A stretch of DNA of 64,000 bases from Luteimonas viscosa (lineage in GTDB: Bacteria > Pseudomonadota > Gammaproteobacteria > Xanthomonadales > Xanthomonadaceae). This document shows, in pieces, positions 25,219-38,048 of this stretch. Each line of letters starts with the position of its first letter. Within the stretch, counting starts at the first letter, position 1. A program made the translations under genes and the position numbers. Under the pieces are notes generated by a model. It did no database searches. It saw nothing but the letters and a program-made list of their open reading frames with translations, and was not told the DNA's origin. The DNA lies in contig NZ_VTFT01000002.1 of NCBI RefSeq assembly GCF_008244685.1, forward strand, positions 372,001 through 436,000, given 5' to 3'.

Positions 25219-26343
25219 CTACGGCTCCCGGAACGGTGAGCGCTGGTCCAGCCAGGCCTGGTTGCGCTGGACCACGCCCCGCTCCTCGGCGCACCAGGGC
25301 GCCAGCGCCTCGCGGAACCGCGGATCGGCGATCCAGTGGCGGCTGCGGACCAGGGTCGGCAGGAAGCCGCGCGCGATCTTGTGTTCGCCCTGGGCGCCCG
25401 GCTCGAACGCGCGCAGGCCTTCGCGCAGGCAGTAGTCGATGCCCTGGTAGTAGCAGGTTTCGAAATGCAGCCCGGGCGCGACCACGGCCGCGCCCCAGTA
25501 GCGTCCGTAGAGCGTGTCGCCGCTGCGCAGGCACAGCGCGCCCGCGATCGCCTCGCCATCGAGTTCGGCGAGGAAGATCACCAGTTGCCGCGGCAGCGCC
25601 CTGGCCAGGTGCCGGAAGAACGGCAGCGTCAGCGCCGGCGAGTTGCCGTACTCGGCGAAGGTCTGCAGGTAGAAGCGGTGCATCGTCGCCAGGTCCGCCT
25701 CGCTGGCGTCGGCACCGTGCACGGTGCGCAGTGCGATGCCCGCGCGCGACACCTTCGCGCGTTCCTGGCGGATGTTCTTGCGGTGCTTGTGGTCCATCGC
25801 CGCGAGGTAGTCGTCGAACGTGCGCCATCCGGCCTCGTTGCGCCAGTGGTACTGCAGGTCGATGCGCGCGAGCCAGTCCTCGCCGAAGGCGTCGTCATCG
25901 GCCGCGCCATGGAAATTGACGTGCGCCGACGACAGGTCCAGTCGCCGGGTTTCCGCCACCAGCGCATCGGCAAGCGCGCGCCGTCGCGCCGCATCGGGCG
26001 CAAGCAGTCGCGGACCGGTGACGGGCGAGTAGGGCACCGCGCACAGCAGTTTCGGGAAATAGTCGAGCCCGTGCCGCGCGTAAGCGTGCGCCCAGGCGTG
26101 GTCGAACACGAACTCGCCGTGCGAATTGGTCTTGATGTACGCCGGCGCCGCGGCCACCAGCGCGTCGCCCTCCCACAGGGTGAGATGGTGCGGGTTCCAG
26201 CCCCAGTCCTCGCGCAGGCAGCCATGGGCTTCCAGGCCGTGCAGGAAGGCGTGCGACACGAAGGGATCGTCGTTGCCGCGCAGCGCATCCCAGTCCCGGG
26301 GCGCGACGGTGGCGAGCGTGTCGAGCAGTCGGACGGCGGCCAT
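25219..26343 (-). CDS. GNAT-family N-acetyltransferase (DUF482/COG3146)
   Basis: 374 residues, starting at the ATG at 26343. The protein fits the COG3146 family of duplicated GNAT-fold proteins, related to the FemX-type 'peptidogalycan' group: an N-terminal region with WDALRGNDDPFVSHAFLHGL, the central HKHRKNIRQERAKV, and GRYWGAAVVAPGLHFETCYY in the acyl-CoA-binding half. The acceptor substrate is not known. It lies 9 bp after the phosphodiesterase gene in the same operon. Confidence 0.85.
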   Translation of the reverse strand: MAAVRLLDTLATVAPRDWDALRGNDDPFVSHAFLHGLEAHGCLREDWGWNPHHLTLWEGDALVAAAPAYIKTNSHGEFVFDHAWAHAYARHGLDYFPKLLCAVPYSPVTGPRLLAPDAARRRALADALVAETRRLDLSSAHVNFHGAADDDAFGEDWLARIDLQYHWRNEAGWRTFDDYLAAMDHKHRKNIRQERAKVSRAGIALRTVHGADASEADLATMHRFYLQTFAEYGNSPALTLPFFRHLARALPRQLVIFLAELDGEAIAGALCLRSGDTLYGRYWGAAVVAPGLHFETCYYQGIDYCLREGLRAFEPGAQGEHKIARGFLPTLVRSRHWIADPRFREALAPWCAEERGVVQRNQAWLDQRSPFREP

Positions 26344-26352
26344 GGTCGGAGG

Positions 26353-27240
26353 TCAGGGACGCAGGTGCAGCACGTCGATCGTGGGTGGGTTGAACAGGCG
26401 CATCGGCAGGCCGATCTCGCCGACCCCGGCGGTGGTGAAGACGCGAACCTCGCCATCCACGCCACGCACCACCTGTTCGCCGCGGTCGAACCCGTGCGCG
26501 CTCGGGATCACGCGACGGTACAGCCACGGGATGCGGATCTGGCCGCCGTGGGTATGGCCGGCCAGGAGCAGGGTCGCGTCCGTCCGCGCAAGGCCGGTCG
26601 CACTGTCGGGGTTGTGGGCGAGCACAAGCGTCGGCAGGGGCGACGGCGAAATCCGCAGGAATTCCGGATCGTCCTTGCCCGCCCAGCGATCGCCCAGCCC
26701 GGCCCAGCGATAGCCGCCTGCGTCGACGATGCCGCCTTCGATCACCCGCACGCCATGGCCGCGCAACGCTTCGCGCAGCGCCAGGTCGATGTCCGGGCCG
26801 GGCGCCTGCTGGTCGTGGTTGCCCAGCACGGCGTACACCGGCACGCGCAGTCGCGCGAGCGGCGCGAACATCGCCGCGAGGGAGTGTTCCGCCGGCTCGT
26901 AGGTGAAGTCGCCGGCGATCGCGACCGCCTGCACCGGGAGCGTATTGATCCTGTCGACCACGCGTTCGAGGAAGGCGCGGTCCTTGTAGACGCCCAGGTG
27001 GATGTCGCTGACCAGCGCGATGTCCGCCTTCAGGCCGGTGCCTTCGAGCGTCGTCTCGTGCACCCGGATGATGCGCGGTTCCACGAACCGCGCCCACGCG
27101 AATGCCAGGCTGGGCACCAGCAGCACGACCGCCAGCCAGCGGTGCCGCGGTCGTCGCAGGCGCCACAGCAACCAGGCGATGAACGGAAGCGCGAGCCAGC
27201 TGCCGTGGTACAGGCACTGCTTGAGCAGGAGTTTGTCCAC
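26353..27240 (-). CDS. Membrane-anchored metallophosphoesterase (YkuE/YaeI-like)
   Basis: 295 residues from a GTG start at 27240. Two N-terminal hydrophobic segments (about 10-25 and 35-50) anchor it in the inner membrane. The calcineurin-like metal motifs are present in order: LVSDIHLG, AGDFTYE, VLGNHDQQ, AHNPD and LAGHTHGGQ. Relatives act on UDP-linked lipid precursors or phosphodiesters at the membrane. It sits 22 bp after trxB and 9 bp before the GNAT gene, consistent with co-transcription. Confidence 0.9.
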   Translation of the reverse strand: MDKLLLKQCLYHGSWLALPFIAWLLWRLRRPRHRWLAVVLLVPSLAFAWARFVEPRIIRVHETTLEGTGLKADIALVSDIHLGVYKDRAFLERVVDRINTLPVQAVAIAGDFTYEPAEHSLAAMFAPLARLRVPVYAVLGNHDQQAPGPDIDLALREALRGHGVRVIEGGIVDAGGYRWAGLGDRWAGKDDPEFLRISPSPLPTLVLAHNPDSATGLARTDATLLLAGHTHGGQIRIPWLYRRVIPSAHGFDRGEQVVRGVDGEVRVFTTAGVGEIGLPMRLFNPPTIDVLHLRP

Positions 27241-27262
27241 GCGCGCGGGCCGATGCGCCGGA

Positions 27263-31907
<4,645 letters not shown>

Positions 31908-31945
31908 GCCCGCCAGAGCGCGCCGGGCGTTCGGAGCGGCGCTTG

Positions 31946-32213
31946 CTTTTCCTTCTCCCGTTCTACGGGAGAAGGTGCCGAAGGCGGATGAGGGCGCGCC
32001 GCAGGCGCGGGAAGCAGCGCGGCGTCTCCGGCCCTCACCCCAGCCCTCTCCCGCAAAGCGGGAGAGGGAGCAACACCCGCCGCGTGCCCCGGCTTTTCCT
32101 TCTCCCGCTTGCGGGAGAAGGTGCCGAAGGCGGATGAGGGCGCGCCGCAGGCGCGGGGAGCAGCGGGCTCCCCCGACCCTCACCCCAACCCTCTCCCGCC
32201 AAGCGGGAGAGGG
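31946..32213. repeat. Two direct copies of a hairpin-bearing dispersed repeat
   Basis: Copy 1 spans 31946-32068 and copy 2 spans 32093-32213, about 147 bp apart. Each contains the hairpin TTCTCCCG...CGGGAGAA, the segment GGTGCCGAAGGCGGATGAGG, a CGCGCCGCAGGCGCG stem and a closing hairpin CCCTCTCCCGC...GCGGGAGAGGG. This module is a well-known dispersed intergenic repeat in Xanthomonadaceae. Together the copies fill most of the 505-bp ftsK-lolA gap and may end the ftsK transcript. Confidence 0.88.
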
Positions 32214-32412
32214 GGCATCCCACTTCGCTCGGCTGGCAACTCGCCGCCAGCCGAAACCCCGGATGAACACATCCGCGCCATCAACCGGTGCCCGCCTTCC
32301 CGCGTCCACCTCGCGCCTCCCTTTGCGTTTGAACAGGGGCAGGGATGGCACGAGCGCGTTCAGCTTGTTCTGCGCAGACTGGCCGCCACCTCCCTCCACC
32401 AGGAAGCCTTCC

Positions 32413-33039
32413 ATGATCCGCAGTTGTCGCTGGTTGCTCGTCTCTGTCGCCCTGCTGGCCGGCCTTGCGCATGCCGGCGCGCGCGAACGGCTCGACGGCT
32501 TCACCAAGGGCCTGAAGGGTCTCGACGGGCAGTTCGTGCAGCAGGTGTTCGACGACAACGGCCGGGTGCGCGAATCGTCGAGCGGCCGCGTGGCGCTGGC
32601 CGCGCCGCGCCTGTTCCGCTGGGAATACGAAAAGCCCTATCCGCAGCTGATCGTGGCCGACGGCAAGACCGTCTGGGTGCACGATCCCGACCTCGACCAG
32701 GTCAGCCGCCGTCCGCAGGGCGGCGCCGAACAGGACAGCCCGCTCGCCGCGCTGATCGACCCGGCCCGCCTCGACCGCGACTTCCTGGTCGAGGACGCCG
32801 GCGAAGCCGACGGTCTGCAATGGCTGCTGCTCAAGCCGAAGCAGGGTGGCGACGAGCCCGCGTTCCAGTCGGCCAGGCTCGGCCTGTCGGGCGAGGGCCT
32901 GGCGCGGATGGAAATCGTGGACGCGTTGGGCCAGCGCACCGAGATCCGCTTCAGCGGCTGGAAGCGCAACCCGTCGTTCACCCGCGACACCTTCACCTTC
33001 ACGCCGCCCGCGGGCGTGGACGTGGTCGGCGAAGGCTGA
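32413..33039 (+). CDS. lolA: Outer-membrane lipoprotein carrier LolA
   Basis: 208 residues with signal peptide MIRSCRWLLVSVALLAGLAHA. LolA ferries lipoproteins across the periplasm from LolCDE to LolB. Family features are FTKGLKGLDGQFVQQVFDDNG, the FRWEYEKPYPQLIVADG strand pair with its conserved tryptophan, and the C-terminal KRNPSFTRDTFTFTPPAGVDVV. AGGAAG precedes the ATG. Position after ftsK and before rarA is the conserved order. Confidence 0.96.
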   Translation: MIRSCRWLLVSVALLAGLAHAGARERLDGFTKGLKGLDGQFVQQVFDDNGRVRESSSGRVALAAPRLFRWEYEKPYPQLIVADGKTVWVHDPDLDQVSRRPQGGAEQDSPLAALIDPARLDRDFLVEDAGEADGLQWLLLKPKQGGDEPAFQSARLGLSGEGLARMEIVDALGQRTEIRFSGWKRNPSFTRDTFTFTPPAGVDVVGEG

Positions 33040-33077
33040 CCCGTCCGGCGCCTCGGCGACGACAACAGGACCACCGC

Positions 33078-33785
33078 ATGCATGGGCAACCGCAACCGAT
33101 GACACGACGCAGGCGCACCATCCGGGTGCTGCTGCTGGCGGCGTGCCTGGCGACGGTGCCGGTGCTGGCGCAATCCGCCCCCGTCGCCACGCCGCCCGCC
33201 GTGCAGCCCACCGTGCCCGCGCCCCAGCGCCTGGCGACCAGTGGCGACGAAGCCCTCGACAATGCCGTCGCCGCGGTGGTGGTCGCAGCGCTGGTCGAAC
33301 AGATGAACACCCCCTCGATCGCGGTGGCCATTGAATCGTTCGACGTCGTCATCGCCAGCGTGCGCGACCGCACCGTGAGCGGGCAGGGGCGCATGCGCCT
33401 GGGCGACGACGCCGAGTGGATCGGCTTCCGCTACAGCACGCTCTACGACACCACCTTCGCCAGCGCCGGCTACCCGCGGATCATGATCGGCGGCGTCTCC
33501 GCCGGCGAACGCGAAGTGCCGAACGATTCGGTGCTGGTGCGCCAGCTCGAGGAGCGCGTCGCGGTGGAACTCGACCGCCAGTTCGGCGACACCGAGGCGC
33601 GCCTGCAGCTCGACGACATCACCACCGTCGAGGGCGGCCGCCGGCTGCTGCGGATCAATGCCGCGGGCATCGCCGACTTCGGCCGCAACGGCAACACGCC
33701 GGTGCGGATCGAGGCCCTGTACGACCAGGTCGCGAACGCCTGGCAGCGGGTGAACTACGAACTGGGCGTGGCGACCGCGCGATAG
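33078..33785 (+). CDS. Exported protein of unknown function
   Basis: 235 residues from the ATG at 33078 (AGGA upstream); an in-frame ATG at 33099 would give 228. A basic N-terminus and a hydrophobic segment (TIRVLLLAACLATVPVLAQS) make a signal peptide. A short proline/alanine-rich linker follows. The mature domain alternates acidic and hydrophobic residues, suggesting beta-strands (GRMRLGDDAEWIGFRYSTLY, RIMIGGVSAGERE). No family is recognised. It follows lolA by 38 bp and may share its transcript. Confidence 0.7.
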   Translation: MHGQPQPMTRRRRTIRVLLLAACLATVPVLAQSAPVATPPAVQPTVPAPQRLATSGDEALDNAVAAVVVAALVEQMNTPSIAVAIESFDVVIASVRDRTVSGQGRMRLGDDAEWIGFRYSTLYDTTFASAGYPRIMIGGVSAGEREVPNDSVLVRQLEERVAVELDRQFGDTEARLQLDDITTVEGGRRLLRINAAGIADFGRNGNTPVRIEALYDQVANAWQRVNYELGVATAR

Positions 33786-33924
33786 GGCCGCGGAGAGCCC
33801 GGGCGGCAGGCGATGGACCGCCGACGCGCAGGAAGCTCCGCTTCGCCGGCATGCGCCGACGTTCCGTGGGATGCCCATCCGGGCATCCGTGCCGATGGCG
33901 GCGGGGTCCCCGGGGAAAGTCCGC

Positions 33925-36009
33925 CTACCGTTCCTGCTCCGAGCGCGCGTCCCGCGGGTCTGCGGACTCGGCGCCGCGCCACGCCGGAAGAATGCGCGAC
34001 AGGATGCGGCGCAGGTCGAAGCCGCGCGCGGCCCCCGTCGCAGCGACCGGTCGGCTTGCGCGCCACCCGGGCACCGGTGCCTGCGGCTGCACTGCAGGCG
34101 CGGTTGCGGCAGGCGCCATGGCGGCTGCCTGGGCAAGCGGCCCGGCGCCACGCCGCACGGCCACCGGTACCACGCCCGGTGACGCGGCCGGTGGCGCGAG
34201 CGGTGCGCTCCCGTTACGACGTACGCGCGCACCCGGCGGCGTCATGCCGAAGCCGGCGCGGAGCCAGTCGTTGATCGCGCCTGCGCCCAGGCGCGGATCC
34301 CAGCTGGCCTTTGACTGCCGGTACAGTGCATCGAGCAGGCCGTCGAAGCCGTTGCCGATGCCCAGGTGCGCCGCGTAGCCCTCGAGGTCGCGCCCAGCAT
34401 CGGGAAAGGCGGGCGCGGCCGTGGTGGCACCGCTGTCTCCGGTCGACGACCGCCATTGCGACAGGTCCAGGGTGGAGCCATCGAGCACGAACGGACGTGT
34501 CGCCGCGGTCGCATAACGGTTGGCGCCGGCGAAGGACACGCCGCTACCCTCGAGGCGGATGGCGGCGTTGCCACCCGGCGCCTGGACCGTATTGTCGCGG
34601 AACACGGCGTTGGCGGCGGCCGACAACTGCAAGGTCGGACTGCCGTTGCCCGCCGCCAGGTTGGCGAACACGTTGCCGCCGATCACCACGTCCTCGATCC
34701 GCTCGCCACCGGTTTTCAGCGCCCAGGTATTGGTGATGCCGGAGCGCTGGTGGATCACCAGGTTGCGGTCGATCTCGCCGCCCAGCCAGTCCAGCGCTTC
34801 GATGCCCCAGGACAGCGAACGATTGGTCGGGCGGCTCCTGCCGAGATCGGTCATCACGTTGTGGCGGATCACCACGTCCTGGAACCGGGCCGGTCCCGCG
34901 GAATTGCCGCCGATGCTGATCCCGATCTCGCCCTCGGCATACAGGTTGTCGTCCATCACCACCGCGCGCGCGGGCGAGTCGGTCGCACCCGTCCACTTGC
35001 TGCCGATCGAGGAAGCGCGCAGGAACAGGTTGCGCTGGAACACTACCCCGTTGGGCGCGGTGAAGTAGGTGTTGTGGTTGAACATCGTCGCCTGGCCCTC
35101 GGCCTGGGCGTTGTTGCCCTCGCGCGACTGGATGCGCCAGCCGTTGTGGTCGAACAGGTTCTCCTGCAGCAGGATCGAGGGCTGCACCGGCTGGCCGCCG
35201 CCCGCGTGGTACAGGCCCTGCGAATGGCCGGTGGTGGCGTAGTTGCCGGAAACGATGCTGCGCCGGATCACGAAGCGGGTGATCGGCGCGTTGTTCTGCG
35301 AGCGTCCGCCGGTCAGCACGTTGTTGGCATAGGCGCGGAACACGCAGTCCTCGATCAGCACGTCGCGCACCTGGCGCGCGTCGCCCTCCGGCCGGGTGTA
35401 CACGCTGATGCCGCTGGAGCCTTCGAAACCGGTGAAGTGCGGGCCGTCGCTGTCGCGGGTATGGGCCCAGAAGCGGATGCCCACGATCGCCACGTTCACC
35501 AGCGAGACGTTGCCGATCCCCTTGTCGGCGCCGGTGCGCAGCTCGGGTCGGGCGCCGGTGCCCCACGCGGCCACCACGGCGCGTGCGCCTGGCGATCGAC
35601 CGCGGCGTACCTGCAGCGACTCGTTCCACACCCGCCCCGAACGCAGCAGCAGCCAGTCCGGCTGGTCCTCGCGCAGGCCGGCATGCGCGGCCGCCAGGGT
35701 GCGGAACGCGCGCACCGCGCCGCGCGGCGATTGCGGGTCGGCCCCGATCTCGGGGTCGGCGGGCAGGTAGATCGCGCCGGTGGCATCGTCGCCCTGCTGC
35801 GAATCGACATAGACCAGGCGGCTGTCGGCGGCTGGCGAGAGCCGGGTCCAGCCGGCGTCGTCCTGGGCGGGCAGCCGGAAATCGGCCACCGTCACCGGGT
35901 CGGCCGCCAGGCCGGTGGCCGGGGCCAGTGCGAGGAACAGCGCGAGGCCGGTGGCGACGACGGCGGCCAGCGGGCGGGGCAGGCGCGCGGGCAGGGCGTG
36001 CAGGGACAT
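33925..36009 (-). CDS. Secreted right-handed beta-helix protein
   Basis: 694 residues from the ATG at 36009, with GGAGG upstream on its strand. Signal peptide to about residue 36 (TGLALFLALAPATGLA). Residues about 80-560 form repeated beta-helix turns with N-x-F or N-x-V ladder positions (for example VIRRSIVSGNYATTG, LLQENLFDHNGWRI, VIRHNVMTDLGRSR). This is the PbH1/pectate-lyase-like superfamily, often polysaccharide lyases or epimerases. The C-terminus (about 600-694) is a proline/alanine-rich tail ending in charged residues. It interrupts the conserved lolA-rarA pair on the opposite strand. The substrate is unknown. Confidence 0.82.
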   Translation of the reverse strand: MSLHALPARLPRPLAAVVATGLALFLALAPATGLAADPVTVADFRLPAQDDAGWTRLSPAADSRLVYVDSQQGDDATGAIYLPADPEIGADPQSPRGAVRAFRTLAAAHAGLREDQPDWLLLRSGRVWNESLQVRRGRSPGARAVVAAWGTGARPELRTGADKGIGNVSLVNVAIVGIRFWAHTRDSDGPHFTGFEGSSGISVYTRPEGDARQVRDVLIEDCVFRAYANNVLTGGRSQNNAPITRFVIRRSIVSGNYATTGHSQGLYHAGGGQPVQPSILLQENLFDHNGWRIQSREGNNAQAEGQATMFNHNTYFTAPNGVVFQRNLFLRASSIGSKWTGATDSPARAVVMDDNLYAEGEIGISIGGNSAGPARFQDVVIRHNVMTDLGRSRPTNRSLSWGIEALDWLGGEIDRNLVIHQRSGITNTWALKTGGERIEDVVIGGNVFANLAAGNGSPTLQLSAAANAVFRDNTVQAPGGNAAIRLEGSGVSFAGANRYATAATRPFVLDGSTLDLSQWRSSTGDSGATTAAPAFPDAGRDLEGYAAHLGIGNGFDGLLDALYRQSKASWDPRLGAGAINDWLRAGFGMTPPGARVRRNGSAPLAPPAASPGVVPVAVRRGAGPLAQAAAMAPAATAPAVQPQAPVPGWRASRPVAATGAARGFDLRRILSRILPAWRGAESADPRDARSEQER

Positions 36010-36305
36010 CCGATATCCTCCAGCAGGTGCGCACGAGGGGCTGCGGCGTCGCGCGGGTCCACCACGTGCATGGCGCCGGGAGCCCGCGCATGCGCGACGC
36101 CCTCCCGGCCGCGGTTCCCCCCCGGTTCCGTGCGCAGCGACCTTACTGCACGGGGGCGCCGGCGTCACGGTTGCGGACCACCGGTCGCACGCATCGTGAC
36201 GGCGATCCCACGCAGCCGGGGAACGGCAACGCCAGGCGCGCATTCGCACGCCCTGCAAACGCGTCTTGCTATCGTGCGTTCCCGGTTCCGCCTGCTGCTT
36301 TCCCC

Positions 36306-37673
36306 GTGCCACGCACCAAAGCCACCCCGCCCGACGACCGCGGCGACCTGCTGACGGTCGACCGCACCGCACTGCGCCCGCTGGCCGAGCGCATGCGCCC
36401 GCGCACGCTCGAGGAGATGGTGGGGCAGCGGCGGCTGGTGTCGCCGGACTCCGCGCTGCGACAGGCGATCGAGGCCGGCAGCGTGCATTCGATGGTGCTG
36501 TGGGGCCCGCCGGGCTGCGGCAAGACCACGCTGGCGCTGCTGCTGGCGCGCTACGCGGATGCCGAGTTCCGCTCGGTCTCGGCGGTGCTGTCCGGCCTGC
36601 CCGAAGTGCGCCAGGTGCTGGCCGAAGCCGCCCACCGCTTCGCCGAAGGGCGCCGCACCGTGCTGTTCGTCGACGAGGTGCACCGCTTCAACAAGGCGCA
36701 GCAGGATGCTTTCCTGCCGCATATCGAGCGCGGCACGATCGTCTTCGTCGGCGCCACCACCGAGAACCCCTCGTTCGAACTCAACTCCGCATTGCTCTCG
36801 CGCTGTCGCGTGCACGTGATGGAAGCGGTGTCGGCCGACGACATCGAACTCGCGCTGCAACAGGCGCTCGATGACGGCGAACGTGGCCTCGGCGGCCGCG
36901 GCCTGCGGATCGAGCAGGCCCAGCTGCACCTGATCGCGGTCGCCGCCGACGGCGACGTGCGCCGCGGCCTGACCCTGCTGGAGATCGCCGCCGAACTGGC
37001 GGGCGAGGGCGGCACCGTCACCGATGCGGTGCTCGAACAGGTGCTGGCCGACCGCACCCGCCGCTTCGACAAGGGCGGCGAACAGTTCTACGACCAGATC
37101 TCGGCACTGCACAAGTCGGTGCGCAGCTCCAACCCCGACGCCGCGCTCTACTGGTTCGCGCGCATGCTCGACGGCGGCTGCGACCCAATCTACCTCGCGC
37201 GCCGGATGACGCGCATGGCGGTGGAGGACATCGGCCTGGCCGACCCGCGCGCACTGCAGATGTCGATCGACGCCTGGGACACCTACGAGCGCCTCGGCAG
37301 CCCGGAGGGCGACCTCGCCCTGGCGCAACTGGTGATCTACCTGGCCAGCACCGCCAAATCGAACGCCGCCTACCGCGCCTTCGGCGCCGCGAAGCGCGAC
37401 GTGGGCGAATACGGCACCCAGGACGTGCCGATGCACCTGCGCAATGCGCCAACGAAGCTGATGAAGGAACTCGGCTATTCGAAGGGCTACCAGTACGACC
37501 ACGACAGCGAAGGCGGCGTGGCCCTGGACCAGACCGGCTTCCCCGACGCCATGGGCGAGCGCGTCTACTACCAGCCGGTGGCGCGCGGGATGGAGCTCAA
37601 GCTCAAGGAAAAGCTCGATGCGCTGCGGCGGGCGCGGGCGGAGCGTCGCGAGCCCCCGGCCGACGACAGCTAG
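36306..37673 (+). CDS. rarA: Replication-associated recombination protein A (RarA/MgsA)
   Basis: 455 residues from the GTG at 36306; no in-frame ATG precedes the conserved LRPLAERMRPRTLEEMVGQ. RarA is an AAA+ ATPase of the clamp-loader clade acting at stalled forks. Motifs: Walker A WGPPGCGKTTLALLLA, Walker B TVLFVDEVHRFNKAQQDAFL, sensor GATTENPSFELNSALLSR, and the C-terminal tetramerisation domain (LYWFARMLDGGCDPIYLARR). It is separated from lolA here by two accessory genes. Confidence 0.95.
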   Translation: MPRTKATPPDDRGDLLTVDRTALRPLAERMRPRTLEEMVGQRRLVSPDSALRQAIEAGSVHSMVLWGPPGCGKTTLALLLARYADAEFRSVSAVLSGLPEVRQVLAEAAHRFAEGRRTVLFVDEVHRFNKAQQDAFLPHIERGTIVFVGATTENPSFELNSALLSRCRVHVMEAVSADDIELALQQALDDGERGLGGRGLRIEQAQLHLIAVAADGDVRRGLTLLEIAAELAGEGGTVTDAVLEQVLADRTRRFDKGGEQFYDQISALHKSVRSSNPDAALYWFARMLDGGCDPIYLARRMTRMAVEDIGLADPRALQMSIDAWDTYERLGSPEGDLALAQLVIYLASTAKSNAAYRAFGAAKRDVGEYGTQDVPMHLRNAPTKLMKELGYSKGYQYDHDSEGGVALDQTGFPDAMGERVYYQPVARGMELKLKEKLDALRRARAERREPPADDS

Positions 37674-37990
37674 TTCCTTGCTCGTCGCGCCTGGCCGGAC
37701 ACGCGCCAGGGCACGCTTGCTCCCGCCAGCCGAGGGCTCGAGGGACCGCAGCCGGGGTGCATGACGGCTTGCGACCTGCACACCGCCGAGTCGTCCAGCA
37801 CGCAGTGCCTGAGGTCATTGTCCGGCGCGGCCCGAACAGCTTCGCGCTCGCCGGGCCCTACGCCATGGCGGACAGCGTCTGACCGCAGCGACGCGCGGCA
37901 GTCGCCCTCGAGATCCGCTTGGCTCCTCACCGGGGCTCCGGTTCACCGATGCGCACTGGGTCCGGGGGCCAAGTGGAGCATGCGTTTGTC
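37674..37990. other. Intergenic stretch without recognised gene
   Basis: About 317 bp between rarA and the Fur-controlled promoter. No frame has family features on either strand. The only signal is the regulatory site at its end. Confidence 0.6.
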
Positions 37991-38020
37991 TTGATGCTAG
38001 GAATCATTATCATTAACATC
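37991..38020 (+). promoter_or_regulatory. Fur-box promoter of the TonB-dependent receptor
   Basis: TTGATG (37991-37996) and TAACAT (38014-38019), 17 bp apart, make a plausible sigma-70 promoter. The interval and -10 region contain three consecutive Fur hexamers, AATCAT-TATCAT-TAACAT (38002-38019). Iron-loaded Fur would block RNA polymerase, so the receptor and downstream genes should be induced by iron starvation. Confidence 0.82.
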
Positions 38021-38048
38021 CGCATTCTTCACGGCTACTGGCGCAAAG

